Shown here: one piece after another, positions 23,404 through 34,300 of the stretch
Layout of the letters: each line of letters starts with the position of its first letter
Position numbering within the stretch: position 1 is the first letter of the stretch
Assembly (NCBI GenBank): GCA_008638375.1
Contig: CM018052.1
Span: 15,528,450-15,592,449, forward strand
Reading direction: 5' to 3'
Length of the DNA stretch: 64,000 nt
Source: Nyssa sinensis
Taxonomy: Eukaryota > Streptophyta > Magnoliopsida > Cornales > Nyssaceae
Position numbers and translations under genes: made by a program
Notes under the pieces: model-generated
The model's database searches: none
Told to the model about the DNA's origin: nothing
What the model saw: only the letters and a program-made list of their open reading frames with translations

Positions 23404-23815
23404 TGTACAGACCTCAGGTCTGGTCCATCTTAATGTACAGACCCCAGGTCTGGTCCATCTTAATGTACAGACCTCAGGTCTGGTCCATCTTAATGCACAG
23501 ACCTTATGTCTGGTCCATCTTAATGTACAGACCCCAGGTCTGGTCCATCTCAATGTACAGACCTCATGTCTGGTCCATCTTAATGTACAGACCTCAGGTC
23601 TGGTCCATCTTAATGTACAGACCTTATGTCTGGTCCATCTTAATGTACAGACTTCAGGTCTAGTCCATCTTAATGTACAGACTTTATGTTTGGTCCATCT
23701 TAATATACAGACCTTCAGGTCTGGTCCATCTCAATGTATAGACCTCATGTCTGATCCATCTTAATACACAGACTTCAGGTCTGGTCCATGTACAGAGCTA
23801 ACATCTGATCCATCA
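23404..23815 (+). repeat. Ret1 tandem array, 30-bp unit, about 14 copies
   Basis: The unit resembles TGTACAGACCTCAGGTCTGG followed by TCCATCTTAA. Its core CAGACCT-C-AGGTCTG is a palindrome with 7-bp arms in the best copies. The array lies just after integrase. Being a multiple of three, it produces spurious open frames. Related arrays with units of 33 and 29 bp occupy the same position in Ret2 and Ret3. Confidence 0.92.
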
Positions 23816-24384
23816 CAGTACACCAAACTATATGTCTAAGTTACAAACAGACAGAATAACTCAAATTGCCCAGTCACACCGACCATCGAGGATCCTTACA
23901 GTACAAATCCTTTTGTTCGGCAATCAAGCTCAGGTTCTGCTCTAAGTGGTTAGAGTAACTGTTTTATACAAGTCTTTGCGATCGGTAATTAGCGCTCTGA
24001 TTGATTAATTATTATATTAGCTATCTTTCTTAAAGAAAATCCATGATTCGAAACCCCTCCGATATCAAGAGTTTGGCACAGTTCCTTATTATTACACATT
24101 ACTCCGGACCATCACAAGTCAAAAAGTTCGGGAGACAGCCCATGGTCATTGGCTAACCGAAGAACAATACTTTGGACCCCGAACAGGTTTACTTATGTTA
24201 AAATACAAATTTTAAAAGTCGAAGCCCGTTTACACACAACGAAACATTGATACATTCGAGTAAAACACAAAGATTGCCAACATTCAAAGAAAAGTGAAGA
24301 CAAAATTCTGAAAAGAAGATACTTTCATTAAAATGCATACTTGGTTACAAAAAAGTGAAGCAGGACTACAAAAGTTTCCCTAAA
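23816..24384 (+). other. Ret1 untranslated segment between array and antisense gene
   Basis: No coding region seen. It would include the 3' end of the antisense transcript; TTTTAATGAAAG on the minus strand near 24330 could serve as a poly(A) signal. Confidence 0.4.
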
Positions 24385-26388
24385 CTAAAGGGCTTGCAGA
24401 TCCGTCGTCCTCATCACCAGCTTCATCCTCATCATCATCATCAATCCCCGATAGGTCAATATCTGGGAATTTGGCGAGAAGCTTGGACTTGAAGTTGTCA
24501 TAACCGAGCTGCGCAATTGTATCACCCATCTTCTCGAGCTCGGTCTTCAGCCTGGCCTCGGTCTCAGCCTTGGCCTCTTCAACCTTCTAAGCAACGGAGG
24601 CCTGAAGGGCACTGTTCTCCTCCTTCAGCTTATTCAGGTCCTGAAGAAGGGAGTCTCGTTCAGAACGGCGAGAATCCCTCTCATACTTAATGGAATCCCT
24701 CTCGGACTCCATAATTGAGAGGCAATTCCTCACCTCTTGCAGCTCATCCTCGACCGTGGTGACTTGAGATTAAGCCGTGTCGAGCTGCAGCCAAGCTTCG
24801 TCCAGCTCCTCCTTCAACCTTTCCAAGGCCTGTAGGTCCACTGTGGCCTCCATCATGGCGGCCAAGTTATGCAAAGTCTGCAAAATAGAATAAGAGGCAC
24901 ATTAGGAAAGAAGAAAAGAGAAAGGAAAACACCAAGTAAGAAAGGTCGGTCGTTACCTTCAAATGGGCGCTCATAGCACCGATCACTGTCTTCTCAGTAC
25001 CTTTCTTGGTACTGTAGGAGGGGGAGTCCTTTCGTGGGGCCTCCGCCCAGAAATCTTCAATGGCCTGATGGATAGCCCTATATCCATCAGGCATCTGGTC
25101 CAACCGAGCATCCACTTTCGCCTTACCCCTCGGTTGAGCTCTCTGAGCCGAGGAGGAGGCGGGCCTTGGTGCCACCGTGCCCCTCTGGGGGGCAGAAGAG
25201 GGCTCCCTGATCACCACCCCTTTTTGGGGGGCAGAAGAGGGCTCCCTGATCACAACGCCCCTCAGAGGAGGCAGAGAAGAGGGAGAAGTAAAGGAGGCGG
25301 CCCCCTTCTTGGGAGGCGCAGAAGTAGACGGGTCGGTCGTCCTCTTCTTCTTCGAAGAAGACACAGCAGGAGGAGGATTGCTCGCCACCCTCTTCTTCTT
25401 CGCCGAGCCCCATTTGCTGGCAACAGATTTGAGGACTTCATCGACAACGTTCTTGTCCTTGGGAGGCATTGTGACGCCCGAGTGAAGGATAGCTCGGTAG
25501 TCTCTGTTCGGAGTCTGAAGGAGCCTCTTGTACTGCTCTTTTAGGCTAAGAGTGAAGGGAGGCCTCTTCTTGATGCTCTTATCTGCACAAAGAAGTTTGG
25601 GACAATGGTTAGTCAGAAACACAAGGGTAAGAACAGAACAAAGTTACAAAAGAAAAGGGGGTCTCACCCATAAACCCCGTGCTCCTGGGGAATGTGGAGA
25701 TCTGGTCCTCAAGGTCGGTCACCTCCCACTCTCCACTAACAAAGAAATACCGATCTTTCCAAAATTTGTTGGAGGACGGTACGTAAGACAAAGGTCGAAA
25801 ACCCTAGTCAAACGACATGTAGTAGAGGCCCTCCGCCTTCAGGTACTTAAGATCCATTTTACTACGGATCAAGTCTAAAGAAACCTCAACACCGTTCAGA
25901 CGACCCAAAACCATAAACCCTAATAGGTGTCTCCAACTATTCAAAAGCAAGTCGGCCGGGCAGAGGTTAAACCAGCAAAAGAAATCCCTAAGCAGTTTAG
26001 GGAAAGGAAGGCGTAGCCCCATCTCAAACTAGGCGATGTAAACACATATCTCGCCTTCCCTAACATCCCAAGGGTAATCTAGGTCGTCAGGAGCCCTAAG
26101 GGTAACATTTGAAGGGAAGTCATATCTCTCCCTTATGATATCCAACCATGAAGAGGCTACAGTACTCTCTGTCTCCTCTCCCTGAGAAGATCGACCAGAG
26201 ACCTCACCCTCTCTATCCCTAGACTCTGAGAAAGCATCAACAATCCTAACTTGGGGACCAGAACGAGTCTCTTCCGACCCAGTCCCCAAGGAACTACTAC
26301 CCCTAACTAGAATTTGCGACAGGGAATAAGCCTCTGGGAGGCTCCCCGACTCATCACCAACACCAGAAGATGCCGAAGAGGTCGACAT
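24385..26388 (-). pseudogene. Ret1 antisense gene (aORF), three exons, broken
   Basis: It starts at ATG 26388 (MSTSSASSGVG, matching MSISTAFFGVG in Ret3). Exon 1 (26388-25668) encodes a domain like Pfam Transposase_28 (putative gypsy-type transposon): LRLPFPKLLRDFFCWFNLCP, LNSWRHLLGFMVLGR and WKDRYFFVSGEWE. Intron 1 is 25583-25667 (GTGAGA...TGCAG). Exon 2 (25582-24957) is basic and Ser/Pro-rich with repeated VVIREPSSAP, then MPDGYRAIHQAIEDFWAEAP. Intron 2 is 24878-24956 (GTAACG...TGCAG). Exon 3 encodes a coiled coil, the conserved YDNFKSKLLAKFPDIDLSGI and an acidic tail. Stops include TAG for tryptophan at about 26032. Tat elements are known to carry such antisense ORFs; function unknown. Confidence 0.75.
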
Positions 26389-26582
26389 TCCAAAATAACC
26401 AAAAAGGGAAGAGAAGATAGTGAAAAAATGAACAAAAGACCAAAATCGAACCTGAATAAAGGTAAAGGGCTTCGGATGAATGGAACTCCTCATAGGCTAG
26501 CTTGCTGGTTCAACAATGGCAGAATGTATTTTTCTCTTCAAAATATAAAGACGGTAAAAGAATCGTACAAGGCTTTTTCTCC

Positions 26583-26635
26583 CTTTTATATGCATTCGGA
26601 GAGTAATGACTACCCAGGCGAACCGTCGCGACAGT
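26583..26635 (-). promoter_or_regulatory. Promoter of Ret1 antisense gene
   Basis: A TATA box (TATAAAAG on the minus strand, 26583-26590) lies about 195 bases upstream of the aORF ATG. About 30-45 bases further upstream is TCGCGACGGTT (26621-26635), part of a palindrome-like motif also found upstream of the Ret2 and Ret3 antisense genes. Confidence 0.55.
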
Positions 26636-26775
26636 GTCGCAGCAATGATGACTTGAGAAACCCAAGAATCGGCTGCGCAATAAATGATGTTGGTCTGTCT
26701 AAGAAAATGAGAAGACAGAACGCATAACTTTTCGGGCACTCATAAAACCTTAGTTACGCCCCAAGCTCAAACTAA

Positions 26776-26793
26776 GGCTTGGGGGGGAGTAAC
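26776..26793 (+). promoter_or_regulatory. Ret1 polypurine tract
   Basis: GGCTTGGGGGGGAGTAAC directly precedes the 3' LTR. Ret3 has the same tract in reverse at 58711-58728, and Ret2 has GGCTCGGGGAGGGTAGC. Confidence 0.85.
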
Positions 26794-27436
26794 TGATATA
26801 CCACTATGTGACACACCAACCATTACATGACACGTGTAACTACAGGTCGGCTTATGTACAGTCATTCAGCTCATGCTCGGTCATATAATTCATGCTCGGC
26901 CATATAGTTCATGCTCGGCCATATAGTTCATGCTTGGTCGTATACCTCATCCTCGGTCGATCAAAGGCATAACCCATAGAGACCGAGCTCACACTATCAA
27001 AGCATGACTGCTCTCCTGCAAAGCTGACATGTATAAATGCAAGCCTGCAGTACGACACATCGATGATCAGACCTCATCACCGCCTCAATAAGCACCGAGC
27101 AGGAAATAAGAAAACAGTCTCCAACAAGGAAACTACTACATTGTATTGCCATATTCAACAAGGTAACTGATACCTCCGACGATCCAATCCCTATATTCAT
27201 GGCTCCAAATCCTAATCAACTTGGGAGAGCCACTGCCTATAAATTCAACCCTAAAGGTACGCTTTACTTTCATGCTCATTATTTGGCTTTCATTAGAGTC
27301 CTTCAATTCAGTTTATTGACTTAAGCATCGGAGCGGCTACCGCCGGAGCCAACCCGGTGGTCCTTTGATCTTCTGTTTTGAGTGTTTCGTAGGGAGCCGA
27401 GCTTGAATCTTATGTGGGCCAAAAAGTGCAGCATCA
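26794..27436 (+). repeat. Ret1 3' LTR
   Basis: 643 bp, TGATATACCAC...GCAGCATCA, followed by the target duplication GAGAG (27437-27441). Confidence 0.95.
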
Positions 27437-28358
27437 GAGAGCTAAAGCACCACCTAAGCTATGTCCAGTGATTGTAAGGCTCACTTCTTCACCTCTTTCC
27501 TTGTAGAAGTTTACTAGCATTTTCACTTCCTTCATAACTTGCTCTGAGGCACTAGACTTGTTATAGCTAGTGGAATCACTCTTGGATGTGTAAATGCTAA
27601 GAAACCCATATTCTACCTTTGCTTCTCCATGCCCAATAGGCTCTAACCTCTTATGCAAATCCTCATACCACTCTAATGGTGCCACGGTGCCATGCCACGC
27701 CACCATGATATCTCTTCTTCCAATTCGGCGTGACTCTTCATCATTGCTCACAGTTGCATAGCCCATCTAGTTGGAATCCTTACTCCATGTGTCTACTAAG
27801 TGCGACCTCTCGAGCCATCGGGGAACATCCATGTGGGACATGGCATAAATATATTTGCTCACCCTATAACCATGCTTGCTCAGGCCTAACTTATCAAAAA
27901 GCTTGTGAAAGTTGTATCTACAACTCCCATAACTTTTCGAAAATGAATCAAAGTCGAAAGCATCGTATGTTGCTTGTGCAAATTCGCCATACTTGACAAT
28001 CTCTCGTCGTAACCAAGGGTGAAGAGGGTCAAGAAGATTTTTCCAATCATAAGAACCATGAATTTCATGCCATTTATATGACATATCCTCCTTGGGAGAC
28101 ATAGTTGAAGTGTTGAGCTTCTCCTCAAAAAGTAAATTAGAAGTAGAGTTGTGGAGGTCTTGCTGTGTAGGTGTTTTCAATATGGAAATGTAGGAGGTTT
28201 GAGAGCGATTCTGCTAGACTATTGTCTCGGTTTGATGTTTTTGGATGTGGGCAAGTGTTGGCTGCATTTTCATGAAAGGCATTAGGAAGTTGATTCTTGC
28301 AGGAGTGGCCAAGGGGAAGGTCGTGGGTGGAGGACGATATTGCTTTCATGGTAGCCAT
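27437..28358 (-). pseudogene. DAD1-like phospholipase A1 pseudogene, N-terminal half
   Basis: From ATG 28358 the first 70 or so residues (MATMKAISSSTHDLPLGHSC) are serine-rich and fit a chloroplast transit peptide. A frameshift near 28180 leads to EDMSYKWHEIHGSYDWKNLL, then PLHPWLRREIVKYGEFAQAT and KYIYAMSHMDVPRWLERS. A TAG at 27767-27769 (tryptophan in the family) is followed by MGYATVSNDEE, RRDIMVAWHGTVAPLEWYED and the nucleophile elbow TGHSLGGALAL (GXSXG). Ret1 is inserted directly after this motif. Together the three segments make about 500 codons without introns, the usual family length. It is dead: two tryptophan-to-stop changes, one frameshift and two LTR insertions. Confidence 0.93.
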
Positions 28359-30304
28359 TACCTTATTTAGTTACCAAACAGTTCGCTTTGAAAGGGTTTG
28401 GATTCCGGCAGCTGAAGCCCGAAAGTAAGTTTGGAGAACGCAACTGTAAGAAACTACACGGATATGCCTATTTATATATGCGTGTCTATGTTTATTAAGA
28501 AGATGAGAGTTGAAAAATCAGTTTCAGCGACTTATTCAAATTGCTTTTGACTAGGTCAGCCGCTGGGCGGGGTCCTAGATTTGTGCGCAGTTGACTAGAG
28601 TTATAAAATAGCCACTGTACTTAGGAAAATTGCGAAATTGCCACTTTCAAGGAAAATGTAGATCAATTTTTTCAATTCACAAATTTATCATAACTGTTTC
28701 TAATTTAATGATAAAATCATCCACCATGGGGCTAACGGTGATTAGATGTTGGGCTCAAATAAACCACTTGGCCAGGTAGCTTCACCGTAAGGAAAGAAAA
28801 ATAATGGCTCCAGACCTTATTTATAAAAAAATATTTTAAATTTTAAGTATTTATAATATAATTCAAATAAAATTTTAAAAATCATAAAATTTATTCTAAA
28901 AATAAATTATATTTTTAGGTATTTATAATATAATCCAAATAAAAGTCTATAATCCATAAAAGTTTATTCTACAAAAAAAAAAAGTCCCAAATTTTTTTGG
29001 TGTGTATAATATAATCCAAATAAAAGTTTAGAATGCATAAAAATCTATTCTTAAAAAAAAAAGAAAAAAGGCCCAATTTTTAAGTAGCTATAATATAATT
29101 TAAATAGGAGTTTTATAAAAGTCTATTTGATAGAGAAACTTCCATAAATACTCTACAAAAAAACTATATTAATAGAGGCATATTTTGAATTATTCTTATT
29201 ATTTTACTTGTATATGCTTACATAAAAACATATATGTTTTTTTGTATTGCGTAGTTTAAGATTTTGTAAATTATTCAACTTGAGTTCTATTTCAAATTTT
29301 CTATTGCTCAATATTTTTCAACTATGTAAGAACTCTATTAATGTTTAGCATCTTTATCTTTCTTATTGAAATATTATTAGAATTTTATATTAAAAATAAA
29401 GACTTTGAAATGTTTTTTTTTTTTATATATTTATTGGTGTTTTATTTATAATTATATTAATAACAATTACTCTTATAGTAACTTATTTCTAAAAAATAAA
29501 AAGGATTTTTTCTTTAAAAAAAAACATCATTTAGCGTTTCGCTTTAGGCCTTAAATTGCTTAGAGTTGGCCTTGCATTTGGCCTATAGAAGCGTCCCGCC
29601 TATTAAGAATTTGTCTTACAATTTAGTCTTATTTGAGCGACGAGATAAAATTATTGGATTAGATAAGATATGGTTGAATTTGATAAAAAGTAAATTCTTG
29701 TAAGATATTGAATATTTCAATTCTATGTTTTGACAAATATCAAATAAAATGCTCAGATATAATTATATTTTTATTTTTAATAAAATAATACAATTTTTGT
29801 ATTCGTATTCCTATCTAAATTTTTTAGTCTTCAACAAAAAAATAATTAAGTTTTTTTTAAAATATCTTTTCTAATATAGGCACAAAAAGAATATTGTTTT
29901 ATTTTATTTCTTATCTCATCAGGGAAAAAATAATCTCACCTTTTAGATACCTAGGGGATGGGATTATTTTATCCCATCTTAGTGGGATATAATCACCTAA
30001 TGGGACTCCGATAGTGGCCATGATGATAGGTCGCATCTCATGTAAATACATGGATATCACTTGATGGGCATAAACACATGGGCGTGAATCATTGTTTTTT
30101 TATGATATATATATATATATATATATATATTTATGTAAATCATTACTTTCCTATATAAAAAGATCTCTATTGTAATTTATCATTCAACAAAGCTAATACA
30201 ATATAGTTTTTTGAGTTGTTAGACCTATTTCCATCCTCCATTTCCCTTCTATTTTATTTCATTACACCAATTTTATCATGATATCATAGGACAAATAGAT
30301 CCTC
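28359..30304. other. AT-rich intergenic DNA with a diffuse repeat
   Basis: 28359-28480 is the presumed promoter and 5' flank of the phospholipase pseudogene. At about 28838-29130 there are four imperfect copies (roughly 70-90 bp apart) of a block containing TATAATATAATCCAAATAAAAG. The rest to about 29940 shows nothing recognisable. A copia LTR relic follows. Confidence 0.4.
29990..30290 (+). mobile_element. Ty1/copia 5' LTR relic with primer site
   Basis: A TATA box (TATATAAAA, 30152-30160) is followed by ATTCAACAAAGCTAATACAA, a phrase usual in copia LTRs. The LTR then appears to end in ATTACA (30266), followed by TTTTATCATGATATCATAGG. TGATATCATAGG (30279-30290) resembles the initiator-Met tRNA primer site TGGTATCAGAGC with three changes. 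The left boundary is unclear and no gag-pol follows. A TA microsatellite is at 30115-30131. Confidence 0.5.
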
Positions 30305-31522
30305 TCATCTGTTCCTCCTCATTCATTACTGTTCGTGAATCACCAAACAACATCAGTGTTCATCACCATACATAAACCAGTTCGTCATCTCTCATCGTCG
30401 CCATTGAATTCTTAAATTCTTCATTGTTAAAATTTAAAGAAAAAAAAAAATCTCTCCCAGCATAACCTAACCTTAACAAACCCAACTGCAGCAGGGTCCA
30501 CATCTTTTGTTTTGACCAATGTTCTCATACCCAACCCGTTCATCGAACCGAAAAATTGTCCGGGTTACGGTTTACCGGTTTAACCGACGAGTCAACCGGA
30601 ATCAAATTGTGATGTCATAATTATGTAATTAATAAATTTAATAATACCAAAAAAAAAATCTGCAGCCAAAATTACAGTACAAAATTCAGCCACAAAATTC
30701 AGCCAAAATTACAGTAAAAAATTCAGCCAAAATTACAGTACAAAATTCAGCCAAAATTACACCAAGCCTATTACAGATAAAACATTGCTATAAGATCAGA
30801 AAAATATGAGAATGTCATTGGTCCATTATTAATGGAAGTTCATGTTCCTAATCTTGAGAAATCTGCTATTGTTGCAAAGCAAACATATTTCCACCCCCAA
30901 ATCAAAATCATTCTTCTTCAAACTCTCAATCCCGCAAAAAAAAAAAAACAAAGTTCGAATTTTTTTTTGTAGAAGTGAGATAGTTTTACAATTTACACAC
31001 AGATCAGAGGTTGAATCAACCAAACCATAAAATAAAATTAAATAAAAGGAAAGAAAAACTGGAAAAGAAAAGCAGGTCTTGAAACTAGACAGGGGAAATA
31101 CAAATACCTTTAGATTTGAATCGATCGACGAACGGATGAAGGAGGAAGATCTGGGCTAAAAACCGATCGATGAATGAACGAATCGACGGTCACTGTCGCC
31201 GTGCGGTGCGAGTCGCCGTCGCATCGAGTTCTGGATCAACCGATCAAGTGATGAAGTGAGAAAGAGAAATGACTGAGTGAGAAATGAGGGAGGGTTTACC
31301 GATTTACCTTTAGATTTCAACCAATCGATGAACGGACGAAGGAGGAAGGACGAACGACGCCTACGAGTCCACGGTCACTGTCGCCGTGCGGTGCGAGTTG
31401 CCGTCGCGCCATGCGGTGGATCAGTTCAAGTGATGAAGTGAGAAGAGAAACAGAGAAAGAGAAATCTGAGAAATGAAATGACCGAGTGAGAACTGAGAAG
31501 AGAAATGAGGGAGTTACGTTGG

Positions 31523-31575
<53 letters not shown>

Positions 31576-32182
31576 GTGAACCGGTTTGAACCGATGACCC
31601 AGTGACGGGTCGAACGGTTCACCAGTTGAACCGCCCGGTTCTAACGGTTTGCCATTTTTAGCACGGTTTTACATTTTGAACGGATTTGTGGGTTCGACCG
31701 GACCGTTCCTTGGACGGGTCGACGGTTCAACCGGTCGAACCGTCCGGTCCGATCCGGTTTTGAAAACATTGGTTTTGACCAACACTTGGATCCCTTTCCC
31801 ATTGGCATAACGCGACAATCGATTATAGATTCAAAACTTGATTGGGTTCAGAACTTGGTAAAAGCTCATCAATCAAGTGTGAATATTAGTGCCTCACGTG
31901 TTCCCTTAACTCACTAACAAAAAAAATAAATAAATAAAATTCTCTTTTGGGTCAATGCACAACATCTTGGATTTGTGGAAACCTATGATGATGTCAATGC
32001 ACAACGTAAAATGATGATGTCACGATGATGTATATATGAATGCAATGAAAATAAATACGATTTTTTTTATACTGTCTTACGATTAGCACAAACACATTAG
32101 TCATGCACCTCATCAATAAAAACATAACACATTCATAAATGTGAAGAATTAAAACTTTATTGTGAACTCAGCTTAAATGAGA
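30305..32182 (+). repeat. Duplicated segment, copy 1
   Basis: It matches 34301-35217 with only scattered differences once the inserted transposons are removed. It starts TCATCTGTTCCTCCTCATTC and ends with AACTCAGCTTAAATGAGA. Copy 1 is interrupted by the element at 30517-31771. Part of it (TTGGGTTCAGAACTTGG...) reads open in places, but I do not recognise a protein. Confidence 0.85.
30517..31771 (+). mobile_element. hAT-like non-autonomous element, 1255 bp
   Basis: The termini are CAATGTTCTC on the left and GAAAACATTG on the right, flanked by a perfect 8-bp duplication GTTTTGAC (30509-30516, 31772-31779). The second copy of the host segment (near 34515) has the uninterrupted site with a single GTTTTGAC. 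Inside are short repeats of AAAATTCAGCC (30680-30760), a duplicated block of about 200 bp (31106-31290 and 31304-31470), a TA tract at 31525-31572 and dense GGTTCAACCGG-type inverted repeats near both ends. No transposase ORF is visible. Confidence 0.93.
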
Positions 32183-33039
32183 AAAGTGTTACTAACGCAG
32201 TTAGTATTTTCTTCGTTCCCAATGTAGAGTCACCTTTCGAGCATGACAAGTCCCACTCTCCCCCTCAAACATAATTTCAAATTTTAAAACATTTCAAATG
32301 TCTATATGTTCTAAAAATTATCCTCTCCTTTTCAATTCTCAGATCTCACTTCAAAAAAAAAAAAAAAAAAAAAAACCTTAGCTCCTTCTATAGTTTAGCT
32401 GGTCTGTATCTCATCTTTAATGGAACAACTACAACTTTAATAGAGCCCAACACTTTGACCAGTGGAGGATCAATGGTAGTTTTGATAGCAAACACAGCTT
32501 GGAAGTCGACGGACGAACGGACTTTGTCTTCTCTCTTCTACGAAGGAGCTTACATGTCGACTGATGAACGAACTTTGTCTTCTCTCTTCTACGAAGGAGA
32601 AGACTTGTGTGGATGGTTAGAAAATGGCGATGAAACTTCGGGAGGTGAGGGAAGTGGTGGATGTTGGTGTTGTGTCCTCGGCTTTGAAGGGATGGTGGCT
32701 TTTTGCAGTGGATCTTTCTGGTTTTGGCTATGAGTCTTTTGTGTCAATTGAATAATGAAGGAGATGGCAACTTAGATTGAAGAGAGGGGAGATAGAGTGA
32801 AGATATTCCTTTTGGGCGGTGATTTCTTTGAGGAGTTCTTTTGTATAATTTGATGGATATTGGGTTTTTTTTTTGTTGTTGTTATTATACTTTGGAGTTC
32901 TTTTGTCACATTTTTAGATGAAAAAATATATATGTGCTGTGTCAAAAAGTCTACTGAAAAAATTCCGCCAAAATCTTCACAAAAGAACCCAAAAAAAAAA
33001 ATTAACAAATCAGATATGGGGCAAAAAAGAAAAAAAGTG
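32183..33039. other. Non-coding region with a 51-bp in-frame tandem duplication
   Basis: At 32505-32606 a 51-bp unit (GTCGACGGACGAACGG...) occurs twice, lying in a 92-codon plus-strand frame (32455-32733). The frame matches no family I know and lacks supporting context, so I do not call it a gene. A run of A lies at about 32350-32374. Confidence 0.35.
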
Positions 33040-33360
33040 TTGGTCCAATTAAGTTCGACCCATCAAGCATTGATGGACCCAGGAAGCACCGGCCTGTAAT
33101 CCTTCCACCGCTGAGAGTGTGAGGTGATCGCTGCTCTGTGAAACCAGCCTCACGCTGTGCCCTCCTCTCTAGGAGCAGTGCAGCCTTGGCTTTCGCTGAA
33201 GCCACAATGCCCAACTCTCAGCTTGGAACGGGCAGGCCAGCAATTGCCAGCCTTGGATCCTACCCTTTGGGCCAAACCAATTTCCCAACACCCTGATGCC
33301 CCCGCTTGGGTTAGAAGCTCACGCTACTGAGCTCGGCGGCATTCAAGTCCATTTTTGATC
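33040..33360. other. GC-rich island of unknown origin
   Basis: Base composition changes abruptly inside very AT-rich DNA. It contains CCACCGCTGAGAGTGTGAGG, GGCTTTCGCTGAAGCC and ACGCTACTGAGCTCGGCGGC. No long open frame, rRNA or tRNA recognised. It may be an LTR or TRIM fragment, since GATGTGGGAT (near 33396) just beyond it recalls some plant LTR ends. Confidence 0.3.
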
Positions 33361-34300
33361 TCGTTTAACATGTAGAATTCTTTCCTCTTTAACGATGTGG
33401 GATCTATATCCATCTTTAAATTAGTCTAATTTAACTTTAATTTATTATAAGTCAGAAGTCATTGGCTCTTTCAGGCAAAAAAAAAAACTAATGATTTGTG
33501 ATTTGATCTTTTTTTATAAGATGAGATTATAAACATTATAAGATATTGAGAGGTCTACAGATATGCACCAAATTATGTGAAATACATACACACAAATTGT
33601 TTCTGGATTATTACTCGAACCCTTTTTTTGTATTGGTGCATTCATTTCTTATTGTAACTTGAGTTTTGAAAATGATTGAGATTCTATGAAGTCTGAGCAG
33701 TTTGGGTGGTTCAATGATCTTAAACCATTTATCTCTCAAAAATCATTTGATAATAAAAACTGTTATAATTGACGGTTATAAAATTATTTAAACTTAATGC
33801 TCCAAAATCATGATAATCTCTGGCCTAAAAATTTCATTAATGTAATGCCTCACATTCTTATTAAGCTTAAATTTTAAATTTATTGGATGGGAATTCATTT
33901 TGAATAACTATTAAAATTTTGGTTATTTATGAGAAATTTAATTCGTAAGGTTGGAGTGTTATAGCTTAATAAAAATAAGAAATAAAAATATTTTTAAATG
34001 AAATAATAATGATTGGATTAATTTATAATATTAATATATTAAAACAAGTTCATATAATTAGGGAAAATACGTGGTCTAAGTGTGATTGTATAAGTAATGT
34101 GAGTATTATTTTGAGTGGTGGAAGATTTGTCCCAAAATATTATAAATGCTAGATATATGTGTATCAGACATTTAAATTTTCAATAGAAGTTTTTGTAAAA
34201 GTAATAATTAGCTGTTGAAGTAAAATGTCATTAGCAAAAAGAAAACCACCACATTTTTTCGCTTGTTTGTCAGGTTTTTGAGCATCTCTTTCAATTGCTG
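33361..34300. other. AT-rich intergenic stretch
   Basis: Nothing recognisable apart from homopolymer runs. Confidence 0.4.

Larger units (their letters stand above)
16999..27436 (+). mobile_element. Ret1: full-length Tat-type Ty3/gypsy retrotransposon
   Basis: This 10,438-bp element has two 643-bp LTRs, flanked by GAGAG at 16994-16998 and 27437-27441. Order: 5' LTR, primer site, gag, protease, RT, RNase H, second RNase H, integrase, 30-bp tandem array, antisense spliced gene, polypurine tract, 3' LTR. Gag to integrase is one continuous frame with no frameshift but nine in-frame stops. The LTRs differ at roughly 25 positions by eye (about 96 percent identical), pointing to a fairly recent insertion. 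The second RNase H domain and the antisense gene are hallmarks of Tat elements. It is inserted antisense in the phospholipase gene. Confidence 0.95.

Noticed and set aside
23390..23764. Open frame of 124 codons (VHLNVQTSGL repeats)
   Set aside because: Artefact of the 30-bp array in Ret1.
23404..23815. Tandem array considered as a CRISPR array
   Set aside because: Units are contiguous with no unique spacers, the sequence is plant nuclear DNA, and the array is a retrotransposon component.
23940..24060. Possible tRNA or SINE in Ret1 (AGTGGTTAGAG and GATTCGAAACCCC)
   Set aside because: The A-box-like and B-box-like strings are about 100 bases apart and no cloverleaf folds between them; chance matches are likely.
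24963..25544. Plus-strand frames of 100-190 codons opposite the Ret1 antisense gene
   Set aside because: Shadow frames of the aORF exon 2, which has the conserved protein features on the minus strand.
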